Part shown: piece by piece, positions 62,480 through 64,000 of the stretch
Position numbering within the stretch: the stretch's first letter is position 1
How the letters are laid out: each line of letters begins with the position of its first letter
Source of the DNA: Rhododendron vialii
Lineage: Eukaryota; Streptophyta; Magnoliopsida; Ericales; Ericaceae
DNA length: 64,000 nt
NCBI RefSeq assembly: GCF_030253575.1
Contig: NC_080561.1
Location: forward strand, 30,837,564 to 30,901,563
Direction: 5' to 3'
Translations under genes and position numbers: made by a program
The notes under the pieces: model-generated
What the model was told of the DNA's origin: nothing
Seen by the model: the letters and a program-made list of their open reading frames with translations, nothing else
Databases searched by the model: none

Positions 62480-64000
62480 CCAGTTCAGTTTAAAGCATTT
62501 GGGGTCTCTCATGGGGTTAGTAAGTAACCCTGTGCAATTACTTCTTCATGTTTTCCAATTTAGATTGAAATTCAGAAGTCGTATTTATAATCAGCATGGT
62601 GGTTATACGAATGCTATCTTTGGAGGTATAGAAGCTTGCCAATTCAATGGTTAAACTTTACGAGAGTAATCACTGAAAGTTCGATCCTTTCGGGCTCTAT
62701 AATCTCTGTCGATTGGAGACTACACGAGTAATGTCTCTGTTCGTATCATCTAGTTCGTCTTCTCTGATATATGTAGATTGAGAGACATCAACAGAAAGAA
62801 ATGACTACCTACCAACTGCTTGAGTGTTTGCTTGACAGAATCATTGTCGAGGCAGATGGGAAGAGCTTCAATCTTTTACTGGTGTGTGTAGCCATTTCCT
62901 GTGGGGACTTTACTTAGATCAATGGCCATTCGTGGCGTTCGTTTAGGAGATATCTCGAAATAATTTCGATCTTTTGCTATCCTCCGACCAATTGTTACTT
63001 GAATGTTTGCTCAGAGACACCATTGCTCTCGATTTCTAAGCATTATCTAGAACTTGTTTGTTCCTTGTCTTTCTGTTCTTGGCTTGATGTTGTTCGTTCA
63101 TTTCCCACAATATTATTTACCCACCTTATCACCTATCAGTATCCCTATAGGCCTACACACACTCAAAGCCCTTGCTTTAGATTCATGATGTTGAGTAGCA
63201 AGTGAATGCCCTTTTACTATGGAGGCCATCAAGATCTCGGTGGGGGTACCGCTACTTGATACCCAATATTCTTACCATATGACAGTACCTTGGAGCACCC
63301 AATATTTTCTAGGATCGTGGGCGACCTATACCTTTGGATGTCTGACCTAATTTGGATGAATTACGGAGCATGACCTAATTCTGATGCTGATCATCTACTA
63401 AAACTCAACTAATTTACGAAGACTCAAAAGAAACAACCTAATGACCCGGAATCCATGCGGGTATATATACAAAAAATCAATGTCAGTACGTCACTGAATA
63501 ACTTTCAGCAACCATTAATAAAATTAAGATCTTACATTTTTGCGTGTTTTAAGTTGTAGCTCTATCTTATTAAATTAAGTACTCTGTTTTCTCGGTGACA
63601 CCCCAGTTGTAGCAGTACTCTGTTTTCTCAATGTTTTGCAGTGTAAGTTTAAATTCGATAGTCATGATCTGTGAGCAAAATACCAAAAACAAGAAAAGAA
63701 AAGATCTGTGAGCAGAACATCTTAATTCACCTTTAGAATTTTTTATTTTTTTTGTCTTACAAAGTTAGAACAACTTCTGGATTTGCATCATGTTATCGCT
63801 TAGAGATTCTCTTCTCCCCCCCCCCCCCCCGGGAACGCATCGCCTATGAAATGAAGGCTTTGGGTTTTGGAAAACCAGAGAGTTCCTTACCACATGAATC
63901 ACATAATGCTTTTCCAAGTTTTCGGTATCCTTCCGAAGTGCGCAAGAAAAAAATGACGAGTTATAACTATTGTGACTGAGTTAATTCTTTTTAAGCTAAG
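62480..64000 (+). repeat. Array flank running off the window edge
   Basis: This matches the flanks of U1-9 and U1-10 in order: GAAATGACTACCTACCAACT, CCCTTTTACTATGGAGGCC, CAATATTTTCTAGGATCGTG, AAGTGCG and GACGAGTTATAACTATTG. A poly(C) run of about 14 lies near 63819-63832. The array probably continues beyond 64000. Confidence 0.7.

Noticed and set aside
62445-62654. Open frames running across U1 bodies and flanks (also at 36882 and 53542)
   Set aside because: They overlap the structured U1 RNA and recur only because the unit is repeated; there is no protein-like composition.

Overview
This is nuclear DNA from a flowering plant, probably a eudicot. It is AT-rich and dense with nested transposons. 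One whole spliced host gene (an O-acetylserine (thiol)lyase of the CYSD type) fills much of the left half. Thirteen plant U1 small nuclear RNA (snRNA) loci are spread over the flanks and the right half. A piece of plant mitochondrial atp6 lies inside a retrotransposon. The species cannot be named from sequence alone.

Layout. 1-3170: a duplicated block (block A) with a variant U1 (1827) and an ordinary U1 (2976). 4513-6023: a miniature element holding a Mutator-like element, which holds a hAT element carrying what looks like a captured host gene fragment. 6970-26082, minus strand: a ten-exon cysteine synthase-like gene encoding 324 residues with all reading frames joined. Its sixth intron (13.3 kb) holds an Athila-type Gypsy retrotransposon (11717-23493), whose 3' long terminal repeat (LTR) was entered by about 1.06 kb of mitochondrial DNA. 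27.9-31.4 kb: small repeats and a hAT-like element. 29320-33880: block B, a direct copy of block A with the same variant U1 (32643) and ordinary U1 (33685) pair. 33.9-64 kb: a decayed tandem U1 array (further loci at 35.6, 36.8, 47.8, 48.7, 52.1, 53.4, 58.7, 59.7 and 62.3 kb). It is interrupted by a solo LTR that itself contains a hAT transposon and a LINE, by three short hAT elements or solo LTRs, by a Copia LTR, and by a small secreted proline-rich protein gene (55011-55472).

How it works. The U1 genes carry the plant snRNA promoter: an upstream sequence element (USE, TCCCACATCG) and a TATA-like box, 31-34 bp apart, with the RNA start 32 bp after the first base of the TATA box. That is the RNA polymerase II layout. 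At least five copies look able to make RNA. Others are truncated or split by transposons.

The most notable observation is the variant U1. Its 5' arm reads ACATACCTG instead of ACTTACCTG, so it would pair best with GTATGT splice donors. Its stem-loops II and III are rebuilt with both sides of each stem changed together, and the Sm site is kept. The block-B copy keeps a correctly spaced promoter. This looks like a candidate specialised U1 rather than simple decay.
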